Of a stretch of DNA of 64,000 bases, positions 33,630-43,888 are shown piece by piece. A program made the translations under genes and the position numbers. Under the pieces are notes generated by a model, which had not been told where the DNA came from, did no database searches, and saw only the letters and a program-made list of their open reading frames with translations. Origin of the DNA: an uncultured Eubacteriales bacterium (GTDB taxonomy: Bacteria; Bacillota; Clostridia; Oscillospirales; Acutalibacteraceae); assembly GCA_949292775.1 (NCBI GenBank), contig CASFBL010000013.1:42873-106872 (forward strand), read 5' to 3'. Numbering within the stretch: position 1 is the first letter of the stretch; every line of letters starts with the position of its first letter.

Positions 33630-33827
33630 ATGAAGAAAAAGCAAAAATCCGGTTCTATAGGTTTTATTTCCTGCTTAACACTGCTTTTGATAGTATTAAA
33701 GCTCACCGGCAAAGTCACTTTTTCATGGGTTTGGGTGTTTAGCCCCTTATGGCTTTCCGCGTTGCTTCTCACGCTTGTTTTTCTTACAATTCTGATTGTG
33801 GGAAGAATCAAAAAGCGGTCTTGGTAA
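33630..33827 (+). CDS. Small two-helix membrane protein
   Basis: A 65-residue protein with a basic N-terminus (MKKKQKSG), two membrane helices separated by KVTFSWVWVFSPLW, and a basic C-terminal tail. The W-x-W/SPLW pattern resembles small proteins annotated as transmembrane Fragile-X-F-like (Tmemb_185A) in Firmicutes and their phages. The start at 33630 follows the weak site AGAAAGG. No operon partner; function unknown. Confidence 0.6.
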   Translation: MKKKQKSGSIGFISCLTLLLIVLKLTGKVTFSWVWVFSPLWLSALLLTLVFLTILIVGRIKKRSW

Positions 33828-34133
33828 CAAAATAGCGTTTTTATAAAGCACGAAATCTGATTTGTGTCTTAATGTCCTTATAATTTTGCGTAAAACATAT
33901 ATCTAAGAGAATAAAGGAGATACAGAACACAAACGAAAAACGATGATTTTGTTTTTGCCCTTTAAATGACAGAATATTGATATTGTGGACTGTATGGAAA
34001 ACAGAGACACAAAGGAAGAAGTTATCCCGGCAGAATATAAAACCAAATCAAATTGGTAAACCATTTGTCAGAATTGTCTGAATCAAAAATATTAATCGTA
34101 TAGACTTTTTTCTGCCAACAGAAGAAAATAAAC
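33828..34133. other. AT-rich stretch without a recognisable gene
   Basis: Six-frame inspection shows only short broken peptides, for example ENRDTKEEVIPAEYKTKSNW at 33994-34057 and INRIDFFLPTEENKR near 34095-34139, which lie in different frames. It could be a decayed gene, but I cannot name one. No RNA gene recognised. Confidence 0.4.
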
Positions 34134-34176
34134 GCAAACCGGCGCATACCGAAGTATGCGCCGGTTTGCTATTTTT
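34134..34176 (+). terminator. Very strong intrinsic terminator
   Basis: Perfect 16-base stem from GCAAACCGGCGCATAC around CGAA, followed by TATTTTT. It closes the tRNA/small-gene region. The following bases up to 34327 hold no gene. Confidence 0.9.
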
Positions 34177-34327
34177 ACCCTCAATGTTTGAAGATCTGCC
34201 GTTATAAAACTCCCAGCGGCTTATCATTCAAGTGGATTGTAACGGTTTTTTCTCGTTTTGAAAAGGGCAAAAGTAAAACTGACGAAAAATTTAACAAAAC
34301 TAATAATTTTGGTAAGGCTTTTCGCCT

Positions 34328-36937
34328 TTACAGCGTTTCACAGGACACCGGCGTATATCCCGCCTCCCGCACTGCTGCGAGCAACACTTCGTTGCTTACA
34401 TCTTTTGAAAGCGTCACGGTCGCCTGTTTCTTTTCGAGGTCCACAGTTGCCGTTTCGACGCCGTCCACGCCTGCAAGCGCTTTTTCCACATGCATTTTGC
34501 AATGCGCGCACATCATTCCATCAACTTTTAAAACTTTTTGCATACTATAACTTCCTTTCTGAATTTCCGGTGTTTCACCGGGAAGCGTATTGACTGTTTT
34601 ATTTTCCGAACTGTCAAGGTGTTTTCCTTGCGGTGCGGATTTCGGCTTGAAGAACCGCAAACGCAGCGCGTTTGTTACCACACACACAGAGCTTAAACTC
34701 ATCGCCGCAGAACCAATCATCGGGCTTAACCGCAAGCCGAACGCCGGGTAAAACACGCCGGCGGCAACGGGGATGCCGAGAATGTTATAAAAGAACGCCC
34801 AAAACAGATTCATATGGATATTACGGACGACAGCGCGGCTCAGTTCGATTGCAGTGACAACATCGAAAAGAGAATCTTTCATCAGCACCACATCGGCGGA
34901 ATCCACGGCAATATCTGTTCCAGCGCCGATGGCAATACCGATATCCGCACGCATGAGCGCGGGCGCATCATTGATTCCGTCGCCGACCATCGCTACCTTG
35001 TGCCCCTGTTCCTGCAAAGCGCGAATATGCGCTTCTTTTTCGGTCGGCAGGACATCAGATATAACCGTTTCAATTCCGACCTGTTTGCGGATTGCTTCGG
35101 CGGTCACGCGGTTGTCGCCCGTGAGCATAACAACGGAAATGCCCATTTCCCCAAGCTTACTGATTGCCGCACGGCTGTCGTCACGCACAGTGTCCGCCAC
35201 GGCAATGATGCCGGCAAGTTTGCCGTCGCGCGCGAAAAGGAGCGGTGTTTTGCCGTCTTTTGAAAATGCCTGCATTTTATCGCGCGCCGGGCTGTTTTCG
35301 GGCAAAAGACCGTTTTCCTCTAAAAATGCGGCATTGCCCGCAAGATAAGCGTGGCCGTTTACGGTGGCACGAATCCCCCGCCCGCCGACGGCTTCAAAGC
35401 CGCTCGCTTCTAAAAGTGAAAGTCCGTCTGCTTTTGCCTGTTTCACCACGGCGAGCGCCAGCGGATGCTCGCTGCCCGCTTCGGCAGATGCTGCCTCGCG
35501 TAGGAATGTGGCTTCGTCGAGCGTTTCATCTAACACAATCACATCGGTCACGCGCGGCGTGCCGTTGGTTACAGTCCCGGTTTTATCAACCACGACGGTA
35601 TCGACTTTATGCAAATTTTCAAGGCTTTCGGCGGATTTTATCAAGATACCGAGCTCCGCCGCCTTGCCTGTTCCGACCATGATTGCGACCGGGGTAGCAA
35701 GCCCCAAAGCACACGGGCAGGAAATCACGAGCACGGCAATCGCGTTGGAAAGGGCAAAGGAAAAGCTTTGCCCGGCGATAAGCCACACGACCGCCGTAAC
35801 AAGGGCTATCGCCATAACGACCGGCACGAATACGCCGCTGACTTTATCTGCCAAGCGCGCAATCGGGGCTTTGGAATTGCCCGCTTCATCCACAAGCTTA
35901 ATAATTTGGGCAAGGGTTGTTTCTTCGCCGACCTTGGACGCGCGAAAACGGAATGAGCCGTTTAAGTTGATGGTCGCGGAAATCACCTCGTCACCCACCG
36001 TTTTCTCAACCGGCACGCTTTCGCCGGTAATGGCGGACTGGTCGACATAACCTGTGCCGTCTAAAAGAACACCGTCGACCGGAATCCCCTCGCCCGGACG
36101 AATTACAACGATGTCGCCGGCGACAACCTGCTGCGCAGGGATAGTCTGTTCTTCGCCGCCGCGCACAACCACGGCGGTTTTCGGCGCAAGGTCTATGAGT
36201 TTATCGAGCGCGTCGGAGGTTTTTGCCTTGGACTTTGCTTCGAGATATTTCCCGACCGTTACCAAGGTTAAAATCATGGCGGCTGACTCAAAATACAGCC
36301 CGTGCTCGTATTCCTGCGCCGCGGCAAAATCCCCGTGGCCAAAGCTGTATGCGAGCTGAAACATTGTAAACACGCCATAAAGCATCGCGGCGCCGGAGCC
36401 GACCGCAACCAGGGAATCCATATTCGGTGCGCGGTGCCAAAGCGCTTTGAAACCTGTATCATAAAAATGGCGGTTGATAAGCAGTATCGGCAAGGTAATA
36501 AACAACTGTAACAGCGCGGAAATCAGCGCGTTTTGTGTGCCGAGCAAAAAGCCGGGTACAGGGAGATGTAACATATGCCCCATAGCGACATACATCAGCG
36601 GCACCAGCAAAACAACGGAAGCGATTAAACGGCGCTTCATGCTTTCACGCTCTTGTTCGGCGGCGTTTCGGCGCGCCTGCCAGGATTTACGGAAGCTGTC
36701 GCCGTCATCCTCTTTAACAGGTGCCTTCGGGACGCTTGCGCCGTAGCCGATTTTTTCAACTGCGTCACAAATCAACTTTTCCCCGACTTTGTTTTCGTCA
36801 TAGGAAACCGTCATTTGATTGGCAAGGAGGCTGACCTCGACCGACTGCACGCCGTCGAGCTTACGCACACAGCGCTCGACATTCGCCTGACACGCGGCGC
36901 AGGTCATGCCCGTTACATTATATTTTTCGGTTTTCAT
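34328..36937 (-). CDS. copA: Copper-translocating P1B-type ATPase with N- and C-terminal heavy-metal domains
   Basis: Copper exporter of 869 residues. The N-terminal HMA domain has GMTCAACQ (Cys13, Cys16). The core has eight membrane helices, the TGES actuator loop, the CPC metal-site motif in SCPCALGLATPVA, the phosphorylation site DKTGT, the N-domain SEHPLA, and GDGINDAPAL. After the last helix a charged linker of about 40 residues leads to a second HMA domain (VDGMMCAHCKMHVEKAL), a position where most CopA proteins have none. It is encoded 12 bases after csoR. Confidence 0.97.
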   Translation of the reverse strand: MKTEKYNVTGMTCAACQANVERCVRKLDGVQSVEVSLLANQMTVSYDENKVGEKLICDAVEKIGYGASVPKAPVKEDDGDSFRKSWQARRNAAEQERESMKRRLIASVVLLVPLMYVAMGHMLHLPVPGFLLGTQNALISALLQLFITLPILLINRHFYDTGFKALWHRAPNMDSLVAVGSGAAMLYGVFTMFQLAYSFGHGDFAAAQEYEHGLYFESAAMILTLVTVGKYLEAKSKAKTSDALDKLIDLAPKTAVVVRGGEEQTIPAQQVVAGDIVVIRPGEGIPVDGVLLDGTGYVDQSAITGESVPVEKTVGDEVISATINLNGSFRFRASKVGEETTLAQIIKLVDEAGNSKAPIARLADKVSGVFVPVVMAIALVTAVVWLIAGQSFSFALSNAIAVLVISCPCALGLATPVAIMVGTGKAAELGILIKSAESLENLHKVDTVVVDKTGTVTNGTPRVTDVIVLDETLDEATFLREAASAEAGSEHPLALAVVKQAKADGLSLLEASGFEAVGGRGIRATVNGHAYLAGNAAFLEENGLLPENSPARDKMQAFSKDGKTPLLFARDGKLAGIIAVADTVRDDSRAAISKLGEMGISVVMLTGDNRVTAEAIRKQVGIETVISDVLPTEKEAHIRALQEQGHKVAMVGDGINDAPALMRADIGIAIGAGTDIAVDSADVVLMKDSLFDVVTAIELSRAVVRNIHMNLFWAFFYNILGIPVAAGVFYPAFGLRLSPMIGSAAMSLSSVCVVTNALRLRFFKPKSAPQGKHLDSSENKTVNTLPGETPEIQKGSYSMQKVLKVDGMMCAHCKMHVEKALAGVDGVETATVDLEKKQATVTLSKDVSNEVLLAAVREAGYTPVSCETL

Positions 36938-36949
36938 GGTTTTTCCTTC

Positions 36950-37282
36950 TTACTTCAATTTCTTAATGAGGTCAACGGCCTCTTCGACAATTTCCATATT
37001 GCCTTTTTTAATTTCTTCCGCCACGCAGGTTTCGAGGTGGCTTTGCAGCAAAACATAGCTGAAATTCTGAAGCGCGCTTTCCACCGCGGCAACCTGGGTT
37101 AAAATATCGCCGCAATAGCGGTTGTCTTCGAGCATTTTCTCAATCCCGCCGAGCTGACCTTTCATCCGCTTCAGGCGGTTTTGCAAAGAGCGCAGTTCTT
37201 TCTCGCTTCGCGGGGTATGTTTATGGCGGCAAGCGCAATGTTCTTCGTTGCAGTTCATATTTTGCATATTTTTTTCGTTCAT
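36950..37282 (-). CDS. csoR: CsoR-type copper-sensing repressor
   Basis: DUF156 four-helix repressor of 110 residues. The copper ligands Cys-His-Cys are present: Cys in NRYCGDILTQ, and His and Cys in SHLETCVAEE. An N-terminal Cys/His-rich tail (MNCNEEHCACRHKHT) adds possible metal ligands. I chose the start at 37282 because GGAGG lies 7 bases upstream; the frame reaching 37354 runs through the operator and promoter. It represses itself and copA until Cu(I) binds. Confidence 0.95.
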   Translation of the reverse strand: MNEKNMQNMNCNEEHCACRHKHTPRSEKELRSLQNRLKRMKGQLGGIEKMLEDNRYCGDILTQVAAVESALQNFSYVLLQSHLETCVAEEIKKGNMEIVEEAVDLIKKLK

Positions 37283-37294
37283 GTTAAAACCTCC

Positions 37295-37354
37295 AAATAC
37301 CCCTTCGGGGTATCTTACGGCCGTATTATAATACCCCCTCGGGGTATTTGTCAA
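37295..37354 (-). promoter_or_regulatory. csoR-copA promoter with two CsoR operators
   Basis: On the minus strand TTGACA (37354-37349), an 18-base spacer and TATAAT (37330-37325). One operator, ATACCCCCTCGGGGTAT (37331-37347), fills the spacer. A second, ATACCCCTTCGGGGTAT (37297-37313), lies between the -10 box and the ribosome site. Both match the CsoR consensus of TACCCC-N4-GGGGTA form. Confidence 0.92.
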
Positions 37355-37371
37355 GGGAATTAAAAGAATTT

Positions 37372-37403
37372 TACAAAAAAACAGCAGACGGCGCCTGCTG
37401 TTT
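37372..37403 (-). terminator. Terminator after the small lysine-rich gene
   Basis: Stem AACAGCAG / CTGCTGTT around ACGGCGC; on the minus strand it is followed by TTTTTTTG. Confidence 0.75.
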
Positions 37404-37409
37404 GTTTAC

Positions 37410-37625
37410 TTATTTTGATTTTTTGCGTTTTTTAGCTTTGGTCGGCTTTTGGGCGTTTTCCGCAAGTCCTTGGGCGACCGTCGGAAAATCATGATTTGTG
37501 TCCGCAGTCGGCTGAATTTCATAAGTGCCGTATTTCCGAAGCATCTCATAGGAAGTTTCCGGCTCGCCCGCCACGGACTGCACCGAAAGTTCAATATTTG
37601 GTTCTTCTGTTTTTTTCTTCTTCAA
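37410..37625 (-). CDS. Small lysine-rich hypothetical protein
   Basis: A 71-residue protein with a TTG start at 37625 preceded by GGGAGGG. Both ends are highly basic (KKKKTEE at the start, KPTKAKKRKKSK at the end) and the middle is acidic and polar (GEPETSYEMLRKYGTYEIQP). No membrane helix and no recognised domain. It is divergent from mutY and ends at its own terminator, which supports it being real. Confidence 0.55.
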   Translation of the reverse strand: MKKKKTEEPNIELSVQSVAGEPETSYEMLRKYGTYEIQPTADTNHDFPTVAQGLAENAQKPTKAKKRKKSK

Positions 37626-37749
37626 AAAAATCCCTCCCCTGTTACGGTTTGCAGATTTTCAGCGTCTATGCATTTTTAAAAGACGGCGCGTGGATTTTTC
37701 TTAAAAACTATGCTACAATATTTTTATTGTTTAAAAGAGGAGAACCGCT

Positions 37750-38802
37750 TTGAAAAACACGGACAACACAAAAGAAATATATGCCCGCTTACCCGAAACG
37801 CTTTTGCCGTGGTACCGCGCCAACGCGCGCGACCTGCCTTGGCGGCGCGACCGCGAACCCTACCATGTTTGGGTGTCGGAAATCATGCTCCAGCAGACGC
37901 GTGTGGAGGCGGTGCGCGGCTATTACGAGCGCTTTTTGAAAGTGCTTCCCGATATAAAATCGCTCGCCGAAATTCCCGAAGAGGCGCTTCTGAAACTTTG
38001 GGAGGGGTTGGGCTATTATTCGCGCGCGCGGAATTTGCAAAAGGCGGCAAAGTGTATTTTAGAAAACCACGGCGGTGTTTTCCCGAAAAGTTTTGACGCG
38101 GTGCGCGCCCTGCCGGGCGTGGGCGATTACACCGCGGGGGCGGTTTGCTCGATTTGTTATGAAATGCCCACACCTGCGGTAGACGGCAATGTTTTGCGCA
38201 TTACCGCGCGCATGAGCGGAAACACGGCGCCCATTGACCTGCCCGAAACCAAAAAGGCGGTCGCGGCGGCATTAAAAGACGTGTACCCGAAAGGGCATTG
38301 CGGCGATTTCACACAAAGCCTTATGGAACTCGGCGCGTGCGTTTGCACACCGAAAAGCCCGAAGTGCGACGAATGCCCCGCGAAGGATTTTTGCTTTGCG
38401 AAGGCGAACGGCTGCGCGGACAAATTACCTGTAAAACTTCCGAAGCGCGAAAAGCGCGTGGAACCGCGCACGGTTTTTCTTTTGGAATGTGACGGCGCGT
38501 TTGCCGTTTGCAAGCGGGAAAACAAAGGGTTGCTCGCCGGTCTTTGGCAGCTGCCGAACACAGACGGAGCGCTTTCGCCCGAAGCCGCACTCGAAACCGT
38601 GTCAGGCTTTGGCGCAGAGCCCATTGAACTTTTAAAAGAGACGCACAAGGTGCACATTTTCACGCATATTCGCTGGGAAATGGTCGGGTACCACATCCTT
38701 TGCAAGGAAAAATGCGACCGCTTTTTGTGGGTAACGCGTGAAGAACTCGAAAGTACCTATGCCCTTCCGACAGCGTTTCGGATTTTTTTAGACGAGGAGT
38801 AA
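37750..38802 (+). CDS. mutY: A/G-specific adenine DNA glycosylase
   Basis: Base-excision enzyme of 350 residues that removes A opposite 8-oxoG. It has the catalytic Glu in VSEIMLQQTRV, the helix-hairpin-helix LPGVGDYTAGA, the catalytic Asp in PAVDGNVLR, and a [4Fe-4S] cluster motif Cys-x6-Cys-x2-Cys-x5-Cys in CTPKSPKCDECPAKDFC. The C-terminal Nudix-like domain recognises 8-oxoG. The start is TTG at 37750 with an AGAGGAG site upstream. Confidence 0.96.
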   Translation: MKNTDNTKEIYARLPETLLPWYRANARDLPWRRDREPYHVWVSEIMLQQTRVEAVRGYYERFLKVLPDIKSLAEIPEEALLKLWEGLGYYSRARNLQKAAKCILENHGGVFPKSFDAVRALPGVGDYTAGAVCSICYEMPTPAVDGNVLRITARMSGNTAPIDLPETKKAVAAALKDVYPKGHCGDFTQSLMELGACVCTPKSPKCDECPAKDFCFAKANGCADKLPVKLPKREKRVEPRTVFLLECDGAFAVCKRENKGLLAGLWQLPNTDGALSPEAALETVSGFGAEPIELLKETHKVHIFTHIRWEMVGYHILCKEKCDRFLWVTREELESTYALPTAFRIFLDEE

Positions 38803-38814
38803 ACCATATATAAT

Positions 38815-38866
38815 AAACGACCCCCGGGCGATCTGATTCGACCGCTCGGAGGTCGTTTAATTTTTT
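38815..38866. terminator. Terminator after mutY
   Basis: Stem AAACGACC plus CCCGGGCG pairing with CGCTCGG and AGGTCGTTT (bulged), followed by AATTTTTT. Confidence 0.8.
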
Positions 38867-38905
38867 AGTTTGCAGATTGAAAGCGGGCAAGACAAGAGCT
38901 CAACT

Positions 38906-39394
38906 TTAAGAAGCGGTTGTATTTTCTCCGCTTGCCGGCGCGGCGTATTGCGCGCTGTATTGCGTGTTGTAAGCCTGCTCCAGCCAATATAAAGTATTTG
39001 CCGTTGCCGCGTCACAGCGGTACCACTTTTCACCGAGGATTAAGCAGTCATGCTGCACGCCGACATCTAAAGTACTGCCATCTGAAAAGTGCACGCAAAA
39101 TTGATGCAGCCGACCGCCGGTAACGCCGTCAGGCGGATTGCGCATTTCGAGCGGAAAAACGCGTATATTTTGCAGTCCGTTTTTAAAAATTTCAGTATCA
39201 ATTTCCGTCATCTCTATATACGGTTCGTTTGTCCACTTCGCGTAAAGCTCCACTGTGCAATCGTTAAAGTCATATGCTTCCAATGGTGACGGCAGGCTTT
39301 TCAAATAAACGCCCACGCCACCCGCGGCAAAAATCACCAACAAAAGGAACACAGGAACGGCAATCAAAACTTTCTTTTTGGTTTTCGCTTGCAT
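38906..39394 (-). CDS. Hypothetical membrane-anchored protein
   Basis: A 162-residue protein. A basic start (MQAKTKKKV) and one helix (LIAVPVFLLLVIFAAGGVGVYL split by small residues) anchor an exported domain of about 125 residues that ends in a Gln/Tyr/Ala-rich tail (YNTQYSAQYAAPASGE). No known domain recognised. The start at 39394 has GGGGGTG upstream; the longer frame from 39478 has none. Confidence 0.6.
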   Translation of the reverse strand: MQAKTKKKVLIAVPVFLLLVIFAAGGVGVYLKSLPSPLEAYDFNDCTVELYAKWTNEPYIEMTEIDTEIFKNGLQNIRVFPLEMRNPPDGVTGGRLHQFCVHFSDGSTLDVGVQHDCLILGEKWYRCDAATANTLYWLEQAYNTQYSAQYAAPASGENTTAS

Positions 39395-39666
39395 TTTTTC
39401 ACCCCCACAGAAAGTCCAACACAAAAGGGCAGCCGAAACCGACTGCCCGAAATCCATTTGCCAAAACACCTGCTGCAATCGGTGCTATGCACTATATTAC
39501 AATAAAATTATAACATAATGGCTTTTATGATTCTATCGGAAAAAGCGCCGAAAAATAAAAGCGGCTGTTGTAATCTTTGCCTGTTGTCTGTTGGGCGTTC
39601 CCCCCTGCTTTTTTGAAAGGAAAAGAATGTAAATTATTACTTTTTTGTGAACTTTACAAAAAGGGG

Positions 39667-39726
39667 TTGATTTTTTCTAAATAATGGCTAAAATATATAT
39701 TAGCACTCAAGGAGAACGAGTGCTAA
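39667..39726 (+). promoter_or_regulatory. groESL promoter with CIRCE element (HrcA operator)
   Basis: Perfect CIRCE: TTAGCACTC-N9-GAGTGCTAA at 39700-39726. A -35-like TTGATT (39667-39672) and AT-rich -10 region (TAAAAT at 39689-39694) precede it. HrcA bound here would repress groESL at normal temperature. The preceding stretch 39395-39660 shows no gene. Confidence 0.95.
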
Positions 39727-40044
<318 letters not shown>

Positions 40045-40058
40045 TTTTCGGGAGGTAA

Positions 40059-41705
<1,647 letters not shown>

Positions 41706-41725
41706 TCCCCTGAAAGCATAAATAT

Positions 41726-41765
41726 AAACCCCTGAGAGTGTAATACTCTCGGGGGTTTCTTTTTG
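41726..41765 (+). terminator. Terminator after groEL
   Basis: Stem AAACCCCTGAGAGT / ACTCTCGGGGGTTT around GTAAT, followed by CTTTTTG. Confidence 0.9.
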
Positions 41766-41767
41766 TT

Positions 41768-42019
41768 TTAGCCGAGCGCAATTTCAAACCGGCCGATCAG
41801 CTCTTTAAGCTTTAATTTATTTGCAAACTGCTGGTGATAAGTCACCGACTTGGTTTTGTCTTTTTCTTTAAGCGTTTGCAGCTGCGCTTCGGTTTTCTCG
41901 TATTCCGCAAGCAGTCGGTCATACATATCTTCAAGCTTTCCGAGCTTTTGCACGGCAGCATCGGCATCTGTATTTTCGGCAAGGACATAACCCGCATTTT
42001 CTTGTTTCGTCAGTCGCAT
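41768..42019 (-). CDS. Small coiled-coil hypothetical protein
   Basis: An 83-residue protein, largely helical, with a heptad-like charged stretch (LGKLEDMYDRLLAEYEKTEA then LQTLKEKDKTK). No recognised domain. It lies 9 bases after cdd on the same strand, with a GAGGTGAG site upstream, so it is expressed with cytidine deaminase. Confidence 0.7.
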   Translation of the reverse strand: MRLTKQENAGYVLAENTDADAAVQKLGKLEDMYDRLLAEYEKTEAQLQTLKEKDKTKSVTYHQQFANKLKLKELIGRFEIALG

Positions 42020-42028
42020 TTTCTCACC

Positions 42029-42427
42029 TCAAAGTTCAAATGAAAACGGCAACAATTCGCCGAGCGTATGGATTTCGCAGTCACCGGTATCATCACCGAA
42101 AATCACACGCAGGTCGGGTGCGCAGAATTCGGACAGCGCCTGCCTGCAAACGCCGCACGGCGTGCAGAAATGCTTATAAACGCCGTCTTTATCTCTGCCG
42201 ACAACGGCTAAAGCGTCAAAATCCGTTTCGCCCTCGCTGACCGCTTTAAACAACGCGACGCGCTCGGCGCACACCGTTGGAGAAAAGCTTTTGTTTTCAA
42301 TGTTACAGCCAAGATACACCCTGCCCGCTTTGGTAAGCAGTGCCGCACCCACCGTAAAACCGGAATACGGCGCATACGCATGTTTTTGCGCGTCCAGCGC
42401 ACAGACGACCAATTCCTGCGGCGTCAT
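42029..42427 (-). CDS. cdd: Cytidine deaminase
   Basis: A 132-residue homotetrameric cytidine deaminase of pyrimidine salvage. Zinc ligands and the catalytic Glu are in TVCAERVALFKA (Cys, Glu) and TPCGVCRQAL (two Cys); CNIENKSF binds the nucleoside. GGGAGG precedes the start. Normal length. Confidence 0.96.
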   Translation of the reverse strand: MTPQELVVCALDAQKHAYAPYSGFTVGAALLTKAGRVYLGCNIENKSFSPTVCAERVALFKAVSEGETDFDALAVVGRDKDGVYKHFCTPCGVCRQALSEFCAPDLRVIFGDDTGDCEIHTLGELLPFSFEL

Positions 42428-42556
42428 AATAAGCCTCCCTTATGTCTTTTTTATCATCATACAAAAAACGCTTTTAAAAATCAACACCCGCGCCGTTCTT
42501 TTCAGAGGAAAATTGCAATATGCATAGAACAAAACCATCTTTTCGGAGGCATGATT

Positions 42557-43834
42557 ATGGAAACACTACGCTATGGAAGCCGCGGCGCCGAGGTGGAATA
42601 TTTACAGCTTGCTTTACAGCGTGCGGGCTATAGGGATTTAGCAGTTGACGGTATTTTTGGGGCGCGCACCGGGGACGCTGTGCGCGATTTTCAACAAAAA
42701 AACGGACTGTACCCGGACGGCGTGGTCGGCCGCCTTACATGGAACCGGCTGATGCCGTATTTAAAAGGCTACACCACCTATACCGTGCGGCGCGGCGACA
42801 CGCTTTATAAAATCGCGCAGAAATTCGGCACGGATTTACGCCGCATTTTAACGGCAAACCCCACAGTTGACCCACAAAACCTGCAAATAGGCTCGGTCAT
42901 TTATGTGCCGTATGATTTCGCACTGGTGCCGACCAATGTGCGGTATTCTTATGTTTTGCTCACCCTGCTTACAGAAGGGCTTGCCATTCGGTATCCGTTT
43001 TTAAAAACCGGCAGTTTCGGACAGAGCGTCATGGGGAAAAATCTTGTGTATATCCGCATTGGCACAGGCACAAAAGAAGTATTTTACAACGCTGCGCACC
43101 ACGCCAACGAATGGCTGACAACGCCCGTACTGCTCAAATTCACCGAAGAATATGCCGACGCGTTTTCAAAGGGCGGCAGCATCGGCGGTGCATCGGCAAA
43201 TATGCTTTTTACAAATTACAGCCTATATCTTGCCCCCATGGTGGACCCGGACGGCGTGGACCTTGTGACGGGCGTACTCTCTTCGGGCGGATATTACAAC
43301 CAGGCGGTGCGTATTGCAGAGCAATATCCGCAGGTTTCTTTCCCGAACGGTTGGAAAGCAAACATTGCCGGGATAGATTTGAATTTGCAATATCCGGCGA
43401 ACTGGGAGGAGGCTAAGCGCATTAAATTTGAGCAAGGCTTCACCTCCCCTGCGCCGCGGGATTATGTCGGCAAAGCGCCGCTTGTCGCCCCCGAAAGCTA
43501 TGCCGTTTATCGGTTCACAAAATCGCACGATTTTCTGTTAACACTTTCTTACCACAGCCAAGGCAAACTCATCTATTGGAAATATCTTGATTACGAACCG
43601 GCGCGCTCGCGGGAGATTGCCGACTATTTCGGAAAAGTTAGCGGCTATTCCGTTGAGGAAACGCCTTACGCTTCCGGATTTGCGGGCTATAAAGACTGGT
43701 TCATTGAAAATTACGACCGTCCCGGCTACACCATTGAGGTCGGCTCCGGGCAAAGCCCTCTGCCGGTCTCGCAGTTTCCGGAAATCTACCGCGCAAATCT
43801 CGGTATTCTTGTCGGCGGCATGACGCAGATATAA
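42557..43834 (+). CDS. M14-family peptidoglycan peptidase with peptidoglycan-binding and LysM domains
   Basis: A 425-residue gamma-D-glutamyl-diamino acid endopeptidase of ENP1/YqgT type, acting on wall stem peptides. Order: PG_binding_1 (residues about 8-65, GAEVEYLQLALQRAGY), LysM (about 72-118, YTVRRGDTLYKIAQKFG), then an M14 zinc carboxypeptidase fold. Zinc ligands are His and Glu in NAAHHANEWL and a His in LSYHSQGKL; the catalytic Glu is in YTIEVGSGQ. No signal peptide is evident, so it may act on wall fragments during sporulation or recycling. The start at 42557 is preferred: GGAGG is 7 bases upstream, whereas the ATG at 42551 is too close. Confidence 0.9.
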   Translation: METLRYGSRGAEVEYLQLALQRAGYRDLAVDGIFGARTGDAVRDFQQKNGLYPDGVVGRLTWNRLMPYLKGYTTYTVRRGDTLYKIAQKFGTDLRRILTANPTVDPQNLQIGSVIYVPYDFALVPTNVRYSYVLLTLLTEGLAIRYPFLKTGSFGQSVMGKNLVYIRIGTGTKEVFYNAAHHANEWLTTPVLLKFTEEYADAFSKGGSIGGASANMLFTNYSLYLAPMVDPDGVDLVTGVLSSGGYYNQAVRIAEQYPQVSFPNGWKANIAGIDLNLQYPANWEEAKRIKFEQGFTSPAPRDYVGKAPLVAPESYAVYRFTKSHDFLLTLSYHSQGKLIYWKYLDYEPARSREIADYFGKVSGYSVEETPYASGFAGYKDWFIENYDRPGYTIEVGSGQSPLPVSQFPEIYRANLGILVGGMTQI

Positions 43835-43843
43835 AACAAAAAC

Positions 43844-43876
43844 GGCACAGTATCGAAAAGATACCGTGCCTTAAAT
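43844..43876. terminator. Bidirectional terminator between the M14 gene and nagB
   Basis: Stem GGCACAGTATC / GATACCGTGCC (one mismatch) around GAAAA, with A/T runs on both sides, between convergent genes. Confidence 0.85.
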
Positions 43877-43888
43877 TTTAAGAAAGAC

